Source of the DNA: Diplonema papillatum | Lineage: Eukaryota > Euglenozoa > Diplonemea > Diplonemida > Diplonemidae | NCBI GenBank assembly: GCA_030068145.1 | Contig: JAPJBO010000024.1 | Span: forward strand, 544,649-608,648 | DNA: 64,000 nt | Reading direction: 5' to 3' | Shown here: one piece after another, positions 42,350-55,551 of the stretch | Layout of the letters: the number at the start of each line of letters is the position of its first letter | Position numbering within the stretch: position 1 is the stretch's first letter | Position numbers and translations under genes: made by a program | Notes under the pieces: model-generated | Told to the model about the DNA's origin: nothing | Seen by the model: the letters and a program-made list of their open reading frames with translations, nothing else | Database searches by the model: none

Positions 42350-45300
42350 ATGCCCCTCGGAGCGCAGAATGACTTCGATACCAGGCTGATACGCAAGCAG
42401 CTATCGATTGCGAAAGGTGGGTTCGGTGAAGTATGGAAAGCCCTGCATCAGACCACGGGTGTGTTCTACGCTATAAAGGAGAACATGGATGTGGCCGACG
42501 CCGGCGAGATGAGAAAAGAGTATGAGGTTCTAAGCAACCTCAAGCACGAAAACATCGTCACAGTGTACGCATTTCACTTCAACCCGGAGGGGAATATTGC
42601 TTCGATATACATGGAGTACCTCCCTATGGGCTCCCTCGCGAAAACCATCAAAGTGGAATACGATGTTTGGAAGTGGGGCCTGAACGTATTCGTCATCCGA
42701 AAATACGCACGTCAAATCCTTAGCGGACTCTCATGCGCCCACAGCCATGGGTTGATCCATAGGGATATCAAGCCCGCGAACTTGCTGATCACACACAACG
42801 GGATCATCAAGCTCGCTGACTTCGGCCTGTGCCGGAAGCTGACGGAAGACACTCAGCGAATGGTCGGGACTTTGCAGTACATGTCCCCGATGATCATCTT
42901 CAAGCAGCCGCCCCAATACAACGTGGCGACCGATCTATGGGGTGTGGGCTGCACACTCATTGAAATGCTCACAGGCAAGCCCCCGTATGATTCCGAGCGC
43001 GGTAACATGGGCCTCCTGTGGTTGCTTGGCACCAAGGCTTTGCACCCTCTGCCCATCACCGACCCGAAGAGCGAGCTGGCGGGACACCCGAATTTTGTCG
43101 AACTCCTGAAAATGCTACTCCCAGACTACGAAACGATGGAAACGACGAACTTCACGTGCGAAGACGTGCTGGAACACGACTTCTTCACGATGGCGCTCGA
43201 CGAGACCTACCAAGCCAACCGTGACTTCCCCACCGTGAACACGTTCGACAGCTCGTGCTCCCGGAATTTGCACTTTATAACGGACACGCACGAGCAGCTA
43301 GAAACCATCGGCGGATCAGCTTCGTTTGAGTACCACCGCGCGGACACAGACACCATAGCTGAGACTGGGGGGAATACTACTGATTCGTTGAACAGGCTGA
43401 ACGAATGGAAGACGACGATTCCAGAGGACCCCAGGCAAATCGGCAACCTGGTTCAGTGCATCGGGTGGCTGATTGGCCAGGCGACCGAGCTTCGGACGCA
43501 CTCATTCGAGGAGTACATGTTCCGCCGGTCGCTGCTGGAGGCGACGCTGCCGTTCTTGGCCCTGCTGTTCTGCCCAGACCTCGAGATCCCATGCTCGGAT
43601 TCAGACCCGTACACCCGGCTGGCTGCCGAGCTGTCAGGCGACGCGAACGCGTTCTTGCCCGACACACTCCGTGCCAACCCGAGGACCCCCGGCAGTACCA
43701 CCACCGGCAACCCGTGGATCCACTCCCCTGCGAGCGACGTGTCGTCGCGGCGGGTAGACCCGTCGCACGAGTTCGGCTACAGCCCGCCGGGGGCGGCTTC
43801 CACGACGCAGGCAGCAATCCTCTCGCATTTCGACCTGGCCACCTGCGCCTGCTTCGGCGCCGACGTCCTCGAGGCGATGGAAAAAAACTACGACAAGGTG
43901 ACGCAGTGCCGAGAAAACGTGGAGCTCGACCGGCAGCGGCGGAAGCACCATGTGGCCGGGTTCGAGCACGTCCTCGGCGTCGTGGAAAGCGGGCTGCACC
44001 TCGCAGTGCTCGCGGGGAAGTGCGCGAAGACGACGTCAAGCCTGGAAGTGACCAACCAAATCGAAGCATCCATCCTCCTCTGCCTGCTCGGCTCCCTGAG
44101 CAAAAAGCCCCTCGTGCAGTCCGCAGCCAACACCGCAGCGGTGTCCCGGGTGCTGGGCGGATCGGGGGGCGGGTGGTACTCGTTCGTGTCAGACGACCGC
44201 GGGCACAACCTGTTCACGAAAGCCTGCAAATTGCTGCTGTCCGCGCCTCTCGGCGAGAGCCAGTTCGTCGACGCGACCGAGCTGCACAAGCAGATGGCCT
44301 TCGGCTACACGTCCGCGTTGAAACGCCACAGCGAGCTTGAGGAAGAAGAAAGCGGGGATGCCGTGTGTTCAGTCCTTTACTGCCTCTTGAACCACGGTCT
44401 CCAGCTCCTCCTCTCCGCACCGAACGATTCAACGCAGTACGATTTGTACAAGCCTGAGCAGGGGATGGGGATCCGGTCTCTGCTGTTCCCTCCGGGGATT
44501 GGGAAGTTGAAGTCGGTGGTGGCGGAAATAGCGGTGACCCTAGCGTGCGTCAACTCCGCGCTGCACAGCCAGATCGACCGGGAGCTGGGCCCGAAGGTCC
44601 TCCCGCTGATGGCGAAGGCGGAAGACAACCCCGGGGCCCGCCTCGTGCTCGACAGCACGACGTTCGTCATCCGCGCCCGAGCCCTTGTCGATTGGGTGCC
44701 CAGGTCCTACAGCGACGAGAAGGCCCGTCGACTCATGTCGTTAACGGTCGCCCGCATAGAAGCGAACCCTCATGAGTACAACGCACACACCGGCCACCGT
44801 AGCGTGAGCGCCCCTTCGCGGCTGGATAATGGCGGCAACGGCTTGTTCCACCTCGACCACGCTTCCCACTCCCGCGTCTTCGCCGACGACACGAGCCTGC
44901 ACTGGGAAACGTTTTTCAGGCGCATCGCGGCCGTGCAGCGCATGTCTTGGGAAAAGTTCCAGCCGAAGTACGAGCATCTTTTCCCCTTGGTCCGCTACGT
45001 CATGGCGCTGGAGGGCGTCGAGCCGGCGACCGAGAAGGTCGACTACCGAAAGCACTACCAGCCCTTTTCCGTCTACTTCCCCGACCCGCAGACGATGATG
45101 GACGAGCTCCAGGAGCTGAACGAAAAGGCGGTTTTCCAGCTGGGCATCGAGACCGACGGCGCCATGAAGCTGCTGGACGACTGCGACAGGGGCGCGTTCC
45201 TCATCAGGTATGTATCAGCAGGACCCTGCTTCACGTTAACCCTTTACGGACGGGGAACATGCTATTGTATCGCTTGAGCTTGGATACTGAGCCTCCAGAG

Positions 45301-48216
45301 TAAAGACGCGTTTAAAATGATCAATGTTTGCTGCCGTGAAGAGATGCGTTACGAAACCTTTCCAAGGAGCACCAGGTTTCCCATCTTCGTAGTCGTAAAA
45401 CTCTCGAGTTTGACCCATAGATTCCCCAGAAGGCTTTTTGTGTGTTGGACAACCTCCCACCCCCTCGGTTAAGACCCCGAGCAACCACCCCCTCCGTCCG
45501 GAAGGGGTTAAGACCCCGAGCACACCACCCCCTCCGTCCGGAAGGGGTTAAGACCCCGAGCAAACCACCTCCTCCGTCCGGAAGGGGTTAAGACCCCGAG
45601 CAACCACCCCCTCCGTCCGGAAGGGGTTAAGACCCCGAGCAAACCACCCCCTCCGTCCGGAAGGGGTTAAGACCCCGAGCAAACCACCCTCCGTCCGGAA
45701 GGGGTTAAGACCCCGAGCAACCACCCCCTCCGTCCGGAAGGGGTTAAGACCCCGAGCAACCACCCCCTCCGTCCGGAAGGGGTTAAGACCCCGAGCAAAC
45801 CACCTCCTCCGTCCGGAAGGGGTTAAGACCCCGAGCAACCACCCCCTCCGTCCGGAAGGGGTTAAGACCCCGAGCAACCACCCCCTCCGTCCGGAAGGGG
45901 TTAAGACCCCGAGCAAACCACCCCCTCCGTCCGGAAGGGGTTAAGACCCCGAGCAACCACCCCCTCCGTCCGGAAGGGGTTAAGACCCCGAGCAACCACC
46001 CCCTCCGTCCGGAAGGGGTTAAGACCCCGAGCAAACCACCCCCTCCGTCCGGAAGGGGTTAAGACCCCGAGCAACCACCCCCTCCGTCCGGAAGGGGTTA
46101 AGACCCCGAGCAAACCACCTCCTCCGTCCGGAAGGGGTTAAGACCCCGAGCAACCACCCCCTCCGTCCGGAAGGGGTTAAGACCCCGAGCAACCACCCCC
46201 TCCGTCCGGAAGGGGTTAAGACCCCGAGCAAACCACCCCCTCCGTCCGGAAGGGGTTAAGACCCCGAGCAACCACCCCCTCCGTCCGGAAGGGGTTAAGA
46301 CCCCGAGCAAACCACCCCCTCCGTCCGGAAGGGGTTAAGACCCCGAGCAACCACCCCCTCCGTCCGGAAGGGGTTAAGACCCCGAGCAAACCACCCTCCG
46401 TCCGGAAGGGGTTACTGGGGGGGGTCAAATCCAATAGGTATAATATTGTATTTGCTGGGGGAGGCTAAAGAAAACCTGGTTTTCAAAAGTCTGGGTGCTG
46501 AAAGTCTGGTGTACAGGCACTTGGGGGTCAACAATGGATTTGGCAAAAACGTTGCGGGACGGAAAGAGCTATCCCTGGCATGTATCGGCACCTTTTCTAC
46601 ACTCGATATAGCCTAAAATCTGACCCCCAGGTGGCACTTCAGACTTTGGAAAAACCACTCCGCCAGGAATCGAACCAGCACCCTCAGCACCACATGTGGG
46701 TGTGGGAACCGCTGGACCACGTGCTAAAAAAAGCGGGCCATTTCTTTTCGGGTTCGGGTGGTTCTCAGAAATTATTGAATCCGAATCCGAGGAAAATGCC
46801 ATCGACAGCGAAATCAAGCAGAAATATTGGACTCCCGGCTTCAGGAGTGTTCCACATTGAACTTCTCTCGAAAAAGAAGCTGCTCTCGAGTGGGGAAGCA
46901 AACCCCCACTGAGGACAAATAATATTGTATTCCAAGACTATGCTCACCAAACCCCCTTTTCAGCGTACCTATTGTATTTGCCAATAATATTGTATTTGAC
47001 TACCTACAGTATTTGACCCCCCCCAGCAAGACCCCGAGCAACCACCCCCTCCGTCCGGAAGGGGCTAAGACCCCGAGCAAACCACCCCTCCGTCCGGAAG
47101 GGGTTAAGACCCCGAGGACCCAGCCTTCCTAAAGGTGCCCGCTACTCTACTCTCAGCTTAAGAACAGGTGGAAATGGCTCGTGACGTAAAAAAAGAAACA
47201 CTTGCAAAGTGTGCGCGTACAAACTATAAGGGGAAACAATAGAAGGAGGAAGCCTCGTCTGCAAAACACTGAGCACAGGGTGCTAAGCGGATACTCGCAG
47301 AGCTGTTAGTGGGTCCAGAAAGCCGTGCATCTCTCTGCGAGCCTGAAGGGAGGTTCTTCTGCGATCCTGACTGGCAGTCCCGAGTCCGTTGTTTAGTGAA
47401 GACGAAAACAGCGTAAACAGTCAAGCACTGAAGATTCACTGCCACCAAACCTCAACTGCACACAGGCCAGCAAAACGAGAACCGGGGAATCTCGCCATAA
47501 CCGCGAGAGTGGCGTACACGCCGAACGTTCCCAACCCAGTTCCGAGTGTGAAGACAACGCACAAATTGATCGTCAACAATGCCGAAGCAGGACATCTCAC
47601 CATCCAGCGCTTTCATATTGTTCGCACCCCTAAAGATGTGGGCTACCACGCGAAGTCTCTATTAAACATGGTCGAGTGGTTGCTGGTCGCAATGCCCCAA
47701 GACATCCGACAAGGTTTGTTCCTTACACACACACACCCAATAGATGTCAACCAACCAAAACCAGGTCATCGAGCGCAAAGTGTCATTAGCAAAACCATGA
47801 AACACCGCCAAAACCCCCGGAAATCACGTCGCTCACGATCCAAACTGCGCGCTGCACATATTTTGGTCCGCCTGCCACATACAGGCACTGAGCATCCGTT
47901 GGTTGCGCACCGACCTGTGCTAGCTGACATCTCTCGAGCTCTGCTGCGGAAGGTCTTGTGCGTGTCGTGTGTAGCCGTCCTCGGACGACGCCACACAGCA
48001 TCCTCAGGGGTCTCTGTTAGCCATTACAATCACTTTCAGGCGTTGGCACTCCTATTCCGCACGACAAAGCTCCTCTACCCTCCTACGACTACGACTAGCA
48101 GCGCCGAGACCGCTGTAGGCGGTTTCGCAAAAATGCAGCCTCACAAAATGCAGCAACGTGCCGATGAAGATACGTCCGATTCCGACACCGGGGCGACTCG
48201 TGCTGGCGCAGAGTGA
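42350..48216 (+). CDS. Ser/Thr protein kinase with C-terminal SH2 domain
   Basis: Exon 1 42350-45207, exon 2 from 47466. The ATG at 42350 is preferred to a GTG at 42335. The STE/MAP3K-like kinase domain covers residues 14-285: KGGFGEV loop at 22-28, Lys43 (YAIK), Glu57, Met88 gatekeeper, HRD 137-139, DFG 157-159, DLWGVGCTLIEML. Oddities: the first loop glycine is Ala21 and the APE glutamate is Met (YMSPM). Residues ~300-900 are mostly helical and unrecognised. Exon 1 ends LLDDCDRGAFLI plus two bases at CAG|GTATGT. Exon 2 starts at ACACAG|G and completes the codon as Arg953, giving GAFLIRPAKREPGNLAITAR, then THKLIV and SLLNMVEWL: the order of an SH2 domain with its phosphotyrosine-binding FLVR arginine. 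The layout recalls Dictyostelium Shk kinases. A possible donor at 47714 (AAG|GTTTGT) makes residues beyond the SH2, up to the stop at 48216, uncertain. Confidence 0.82.
45470..46412. repeat. 39/40-bp tandem array, ~24 copies, in the kinase intron
   Basis: Unit GGTTAAGACCCCGAGCAACC, ACCCCCTCCGTCCGGAAGG; some copies have an extra A (GCAAACC). Copies are arranged mostly as 39+39+40 (a 118-bp higher-order repeat), with some 79-bp pairs. Each unit contains GGGGTTAAGACCCC, a 5-bp stem with TAAG loop, and CCCCCTCCGTCCGGAAGGGG, a second imperfect hairpin. Two or three stray units recur at 47030-47116, with unrelated sequence between. All lie inside the 45208-47465 intron. Confidence 0.95.
46655..46726 (-). 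other. tRNA-like relic with A and B box
   Basis: On the minus strand TGGTCCAGCGG (A-box-like, 46709-46719) is followed by a perfect B box GGTTCGATTCC (46666-46676), and a TTTTT run lies just downstream at the proper distance for Pol III termination. The acceptor, D and T stems do not pair properly, so no anticodon can be assigned. This is a tRNA pseudogene or a Pol III promoter remnant (tRNA-derived SINE head), and not a working tRNA. Confidence 0.45.
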
Positions 48217-49551
48217 ATCAACCTGGCCCGCTGAGCTCACGAAAGGTCGGCTGCTGCCCGTCGCCGACTTGCAGCGTTATCTCTTTGTGATGCAGAAGAC
48301 GGCTTTCGTCGGCTGCTGCCCGTCGCCGACTTGCAGCGTTATCTCTTTGTGATGCAGAAGACGGCTTTCGTCGGCTGCATCCAAAAAATCCAGTCCATCC
48401 CCTCCTGATAGATCGCGACAGACCGTCAAATGCAGCACCAGGCAAATCTATGCAGCTCCAGGGAATGGGGGTGCAAGTGAAAGACCGGGGCGCACCGTAG
48501 TGCACGGTGATACACAGCAGCAGGCGTTTCGTTGCAGTCCCAGGGAGATATGGATGGACCGGCTCAGTTGCATCGCGTGAAAAGCGGGTGCACAATAGGT
48601 ACACGGGGCAGCAGTCGGTCCGGAGGCTGACAGGTGAGCAGCGCCACCTCCTGCTGCGCGTGTAGTGAAGATGCGTTCCGGTCAAGCACGGCACCATTGC
48701 TCCTCGCCGGCTGATGCTGTTTACGATGCCAACGGCGCGACCGCCCTCTAGCCCGTAGATATCTGCCATGACATCACCGCCGCCAATTTCTATCAGCGAA
48801 GCTTAACCGCGTTTCTGCCCTGATTCAGAACTACACGTGCAGCCGCCTGTTTTTCAATCCAACGGATCCTGGAACACCCCCCTCCACCCCAGGAATATTT
48901 CCTCGCACTCGTTTCCTTTTTGTTACTTCAACCATTGGCGCTGCACACGGCAACCCCATGTCCACTGTGCTCTGTGGAGTTTACTTCGCAGGTTGCCACC
49001 GTACACGAACAGGTCAGTGCGGCCAGATGAGTCGCAGTCACAATCAGGGCGGGGGGCCCTGAGTTTTCTAACGGATTGCTCAGGCACGGTTGTAGGGGCC
49101 TTCCCCCCCGTGACGGATTTGCCTGTGCTCTATCTATGCTCGGTCCTGGCTGTGACGAGCTACGAATAGCCGCCAGACAAATCAGACTCGCCCCGCTGTC
49201 CTGTCCGCAGACACTCAGGTCCGATGGTCCGCCCTATGTGTCCGTGGCTTAAACGACCAATCCACGGCGCAGACGGGACCAGTGCGTGTTGAACATATCG
49301 TTCCAAGCACGTTCTTGCAATCACCCTCCCCCCCTATTTTATTTTACACTTTCTTCGACGAAGACTTGATGCTAGCATCAAACATGCATGCGAGGCAGCG
49401 TTCTGCCTAAACATTAAACTAAGTTTTTCCCCCCGGCCGCCCATATCGGTTGCGGGAGGAAACGTGTGGGTAACCCAAGCCGAGTCCGGAGCCGCAGGCA
49501 GAAACCAGCTCAGAAACATTGTTTGCGTCAAGACCCCAGCCGCTGCGTGTT
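48217..49551. other. Intergenic, with short duplication and elements
   Basis: 48246-48380 holds two and a bit copies of a 62-bp unit (GTCGGCTGCTGCCCGTCGCC, GACTTGCAGCGTTATCTCTT, TGTGATGCAGAAGACGGCTT). 48605-48690 resembles 55046-55120 (GCAGCAGTC, GACAGG, AGCAGCGCCACCTCC, GGTCAAGC). 49163-49434 is element D followed by E. No gene supported. Confidence 0.6.
49163..49434. repeat. Dispersed elements D and E
   Basis: This is the longest D copy: GCTACGAATAGCCGCC, ATCAGACTCGCCCCGCTGTC, CAGACACTCAGGTC, CCTATGTGTCCGTGGCTTAA, GCGCAGACGGGACCAGTGCG, GTTCCAAGCACGTTCTTGCA. It is followed by E (TTCTTCGACGAAGACTTGAT, GCTAGCATCAAACATGCATG). Confidence 0.85.
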
Positions 49552-50180
<629 letters not shown>

Positions 50181-50251
50181 GACCATTGGATCCGTAATGA
50201 TGCTGCTTGAGGCGACAGCAGGTCTCCGCCGGTAGACGCTTTTTTACGCAC

Positions 50252-51190
50252 TCACTGCATCGCGGCTTTTTGTGGAGCGAGCAAACCACTCCAGGGCGGG
50301 AAGTGTTCGCAGCGCTCGCACGGGGGGGCACCTTTGCGCGGATCTGTGCTTGAACCCCTCTCGGCCTCTTCCGTTCTGCCTTTCCAGTCGGGGTTTCCCT
50401 GTGTCCATCCTGTCGGGTAAGCCTCCTCTGGCAAGAAGGTTGCGGCCCAATTCAGGTGTGGCGGGTAAGGGCTGCTCTCATGTTCGTCCGCGATTCCCGC
50501 CTGCGCGTGTTCGCGTATCCTCACGATGATGCCTTCTGTCGCCTCTGACAACTGCGCTCGTCGGGAGACGCCCCGTACAACCGTCCCTCCCAGGGATGTC
50601 AGCACGGTGGAGGAGTACTCATGGCCATAGAACCACGGCTGTCCCGTCACCTTCTTGTACGCCTTCCCCATCTCAACGAGGCTAAGCGCTTTGCCCAAGG
50701 CGGACCGGCGAAAGTCGGTTAGCATCTTCTCTTGCCTTCGAGGAGTCGGCCGCTGGCGCTGCACCAAGTCCATGGCGGCGTTACTCAGGGCATCAGCGTC
50801 CGTGTTCCTCTCGCGCTTGACGTGCTCGATGCGCACTGCCATCCGTCGCTGCAGGGAAGAAACCATTCTGGCAGCGCGTGTTTGGTATGGCTTGAGCTCC
50901 TCGGAACATGCCAGGCGTCGCAAAAGCTGCCCCACTACCAGTGCCGAGTCCCCCCGCACCGTACACTGCGTGCCGTCCGCATCGTTCGCTTCGTTCAGCA
51001 GATGCAGGCCCGCTAGCACCGCTTCATACTCTGCCACATTATTGCTGCGCACGGTCGGCAGCGGCAGTATAACTTCCGACACCTTGGCGCCGTCTCGGTA
51101 CATTACCGCCCCTGCGCCAGCAACGGCGAAGGCGGTTCCGTTCGCTCTCGCCCCTCCATCGAAGCACACGAGCAACCTGCTGTCGCCCAT
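50252..51190 (-). CDS. RNase H-fold ribonuclease, type 1-like
   Basis: Starting at the ATG complementary to 51188-51190 the protein reads MGDSRLLVCFDGGARANGTA. All four catalytic acids of RNase H1 are in place: Asp in CFDGGARANG, Glu in NNVAEYEAVLAGL, Asp in VRGDSALVVGQL, Asp in RERNTDADALSNAAMD. The order and spacing fit the RNase HI / RVT_3 fold that cleaves RNA in RNA-DNA hybrids. After ~135 residues comes a ~170-residue extension of unknown fold, ending CERCEHFPPWSG and a stop. The frame continues upstream to 51322 without ATG. There is no reverse transcriptase next to it, so it may be a stand-alone host enzyme or a remnant of a retroelement. The Cys/His modules just downstream in another frame are probably its true C-terminus. 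Confidence 0.85.
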   Translation of the reverse strand: MGDSRLLVCFDGGARANGTAFAVAGAGAVMYRDGAKVSEVILPLPTVRSNNVAEYEAVLAGLHLLNEANDADGTQCTVRGDSALVVGQLLRRLACSEELKPYQTRAARMVSSLQRRMAVRIEHVKRERNTDADALSNAAMDLVQRQRPTPRRQEKMLTDFRRSALGKALSLVEMGKAYKKVTGQPWFYGHEYSSTVLTSLGGTVVRGVSRRAQLSEATEGIIVRIREHAQAGIADEHESSPYPPHLNWAATFLPEEAYPTGWTQGNPDWKGRTEEAERGSSTDPRKGAPPCERCEHFPPWSGLLAPQKAAMQ

Positions 51191-53566
51191 TTCCCCATCC
51201 GCTAGCGTTGTGCGAGCTGCTGTCTGCCTGCTGCCCGTATTGACCACGTGCTGTCCGGAACTGTAGCCTCGTTTGCCATTGGCTCCCTGCTTCGTGTTCC
51301 GTGTGCTGCTGAAGGAATACAACGTGTATCCGGGACGCCTTCTAAAGCATGCGGAACAGCGAGGGCGTCGTGTTTACCCTTCGCTTTCTCGTTTCCCGTT
51401 CGCCTTACTGTCAGCCGCGTGTCAGCTGTCCTCTCCTGCCCTTTTTTGTGTACGCCGTGTGATTGTGTGTGTGCGCGCCGTGTGTTTGTTGTGTTTGTGC
51501 GTTCTGAAACTGTCTCATCCGTGCCCGACAAGCCTTTCCCCCCCACACCTCCGCGAGCCCGGCCGATCGCGAAAGCATGGTGCTGCTGCAAGCAAACACA
51601 CAAAATGGGCTCGAAAGACACGCCTGTTGTCAAGAGAACACTTGTTATAGGAACTACCAGTCCTTCCCCAGAGAGGTTTGTACCGTGTCCGAATAGCAGA
51701 ACCCACATGCAAACGTGTGAGGAAAGTGAACCGACCATTGCCACCCTGAACTACGAAACCACGTCCAGAAATGGGATTCAGGGTAAAGGCGGTGGACGAA
51801 AAATGAACAGCAAGTGTCAGGCTAGCTCAACCGCAGCTGGCTTTTCTTCTTTTTTTGTATAAGCACCTGCTTTGTAGGAAAAACCTGAGGAGACTGCCAG
51901 TTGCGAGATCTCAAAGAAGTAGTTGCAGCCGTCGCGGGTTGCACCACGACGGAAAACGCTCGAAAGGCAGGCATAGTGTGGTGGTACTCATCGGCATGCC
52001 GATGACTCCCCACTAACGCAACAATATACCAATCTCAAAGGAGGTACACAAGTGCTGTAGCCCACACGAAACACAGGTAAATCTGGGTTTAGTGGCGGGC
52101 GTAAGCGTTCAGCAAAAATGACCCACATTGTAGTTGCAATGTTTCCTCCCCCCTCTAGCTGTCGAATTGAGCACAAGACAGTCCCTCGAGTATTTTCTCT
52201 TCTGAAGCGCAGAACAAGGAACCTGGAACCTTGGAATCGCGGTTCTAAAAAAGGGTTTGTAGGCACTGCGAGTACCTTTTCTCGCTTTGACGATGGCCTG
52301 GCCTGCTTGATGGCATCAGGTACGACGGGGAAACTACCCCTCTCCTCAGGCGAAGGAAGTACCCGAGATGATCCACCGTTGCAGAATCAGAAAACATAGG
52401 TTGGCCATCCATCAGCATCATGCCGGTGACTCCCTACTATTGCAACAGACATCCCGGATCGCAAAAAAGGACGAAACTGTGCCGCAGTCCGTGCGAGCCA
52501 CTGGCAATCCAGGTTCAGTGCCGGGCGTAAGCGTGGCTACAGAACAGGTTTTGGGTTGTGGGCTTTGGTACTAAAGGGGATATTACCGGAACAAGGGCTG
52601 CAGTACGGAGGATTGCCCGAAACCAACCAAAGATCAGTTGATGCTGATCGGCCACGATTTCATCCATCAGCGCAAAGACCCCAACTCCGGAAATGGTCTC
52701 TTTGCAGTAATAGACTCTAAAATCCCGGATTCTCAAACGAACTATAACTCTAAATAGTCGGAAGCCGCCAGTTGCGAAATGCACAGGAGGAAAACGTATG
52801 GTGCTCATCAGCCAGTAGCTCGTCCCACGAACGCAAGTAGACGGTACTCCCACACAAAGCGCAGGTAAACCTGGGTTCAGTGCGACGTGGAAGCGTTCAC
52901 AAAAGCGACCCACTTGCGTGAGTTGTACTGTCCTCCCCTTTTAACTGATTGCCCAGACACGGTTATATCAAGACGGACTTTCCTGTGCTTTTGTAGCATG
53001 GGAGGGGTCCCGGCCTTGCGGCAACGACAAGTCAGGCTCACGCTACTGACCTGCTGACACTCAGGCGCCGCGCTGAAGCGGCTTAAAGGACCGAAACACG
53101 GTGCGTTTTCGTAACGTCGCCTCTTCGCTTCTCTGCGATTCTTTCTACAGGGAAGGACACTGTGAGGCGCCTCCCCGCTCAGCACGTCCTACCCTCTCAT
53201 GCGGGGGAATACGTTCATTCCCCAGGCACCGTTGAAGGTGTGTCGGTTCGTCCTCCACTGGGCTAATTACTGTTAACGGTCCAAACAAACATCGCGCCAA
53301 TTCTTTTTTTTTTTACCAAACATGAAATGTTGGAGGAAATGAGAAGCTCGTCGCCGCAAACCGTGGCGTTTTCACTTGCGTCCTGAATCCAGCTTTACGT
53401 AAAAAACGATCAGGCACTGCGTTCAACGAACGAGCACTGCCGACGCGTCACTGCTGCTGTGTGCGCTCGGATTGGCGCCGCTCAAACGGCCACCTTATGT
53501 CACTCGTTCGTTTGTAAAGATTGCTCCGTTCTTCTCCCTGACTTGTTGCCGGATTAGGATGACACA
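51191..53566. other. Repeat-rich region, no gene
   Basis: 51704-51775 is element Q. 51846-52200 is an element A copy interrupted between GACTGCCAGTTGCG and GGAGGTACACAAGTGCTGTA by ~130 bp containing GTACTCATCGGCATGCCGAT, a string shared with 39645-39665. 52700-52755 is a diverged motif C. 52845-52945 is a fragment of A. 52990-53110 weakly resembles D. Nothing coding. Confidence 0.6.
51846..52200 (+). repeat. Element A copy with internal insertion
   Basis: The outer parts match element A: TTTTTTTGTATAAGCACCTG, then GTAGCCCACACGAAACACAG, GCGGGCGTAAGCGTTCAGCA, and TCCCTCGAGTATTTTC. The centre (about 51906-52035) is foreign and carries GGTACTCATCGGCATGCCGA. The related string near 39645 suggests the insert is itself a dispersed element. 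Confidence 0.8.
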
Positions 53567-54816
<1,250 letters not shown>

Positions 54817-55045
54817 GTATACGCACCTGCGTGGTAGGAAATACTTTAGGAGGCTGCCAGCTGCAAAAGATCAAAGGAGGTAAATGTGCTGTAGCCCACA
54901 CGAAACACAGGTGAATCTGGGTTTAGTGGCGGGCGTAAGCGTTCAACAAAAGCGCCAGCATTGGAAGGAAATGCTCGACAATAGCTGCCAGACAAAGAAC
55001 CGAAGGGATCCCAAGTGCTGCAACTGACCGAACCACGTGTTGAGC
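54817..55045 (+). repeat. Chimera of element A (5') and element B (3')
   Basis: 54817-54950 is element A from GTATACGCACCTGCGTGGTA to GCGTAAGCGTTCAACAAAA. It then switches within a few bases to element B (AGCGCCAGCATTGGAAGGAA, ATGCTCGACAATAGCTGCC, ACCGAACCACGTGTTGAGCG). Confidence 0.82.
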
Positions 55046-55246
55046 GTCTGCATGGGCAGCAGTCAGTTGTGAGACTGACAGGAGCAGCGCCACCTCCCCT
55101 AGCGAGCTCTCGGGTCAAGCTGCGTCTGATGCAGCTGTTGTATGGATCGCCTACATACACTCAGCTGCGCGTGCCTTCATTGCGAAGGTTACTGCTGCGG
55201 CCTTCTGGGTGGCAGCTGTGTCAGGTCAAGTAGCGAGATCTGGGGC

Positions 55247-55443
55247 CCTGTGATGGCTGAGTGCACACCTAAGCAGGGCTGCATCCTCGTGTTGTAGCCG
55301 TGTTGTGTACAAGGTTTCGTGAGGGTCTGGTCACCACCTCATCACTATGGGGCACAAACCTTTCGCGACCGTGATTGGACAGTCGGGATTGCCGGGGGCG
55401 GTCTCCATGAAGACGAGAAAGCAAGACCTGCCCCCTGCGCCGA
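55247..55443. repeat. Dispersed repeat H, copy 2
   Basis: It matches 8118-8330 from CCTGTGATGGCTGAGTGCAC to AAGCAAGACCTGCCCCCTGC with a few percent divergence. Copy 1 has GTAAAGC inserted before the AAGACCTGC part. Confidence 0.87.
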
Positions 55444-55551
55444 CACATACTACCACTACTGCTGCAGCGTCTGAAGGGATTATTCTAATCCCGAAATTCG
55501 GGAAAATCATGGTTAAAAAGTCTGCAGCATGGCCGGAAAGATTTTTTTTTT

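Noticed and set aside
45321-46434. Overlapping minus-strand frames repeating FRTEGVVARGLNP and GVLTPSGRRGW
   Set aside because: Products of the 39/40-bp array (39 nt = 13 codons); no unique flanking protein and every copy frame-shifts with the 40-bp units.
51248-51862. 204-codon plus-strand frame opposite and beyond the RNase H 5' end
   Set aside because: Ser/Pro/Cys-rich without motif, overlapping element Q and the start of element A; no support.
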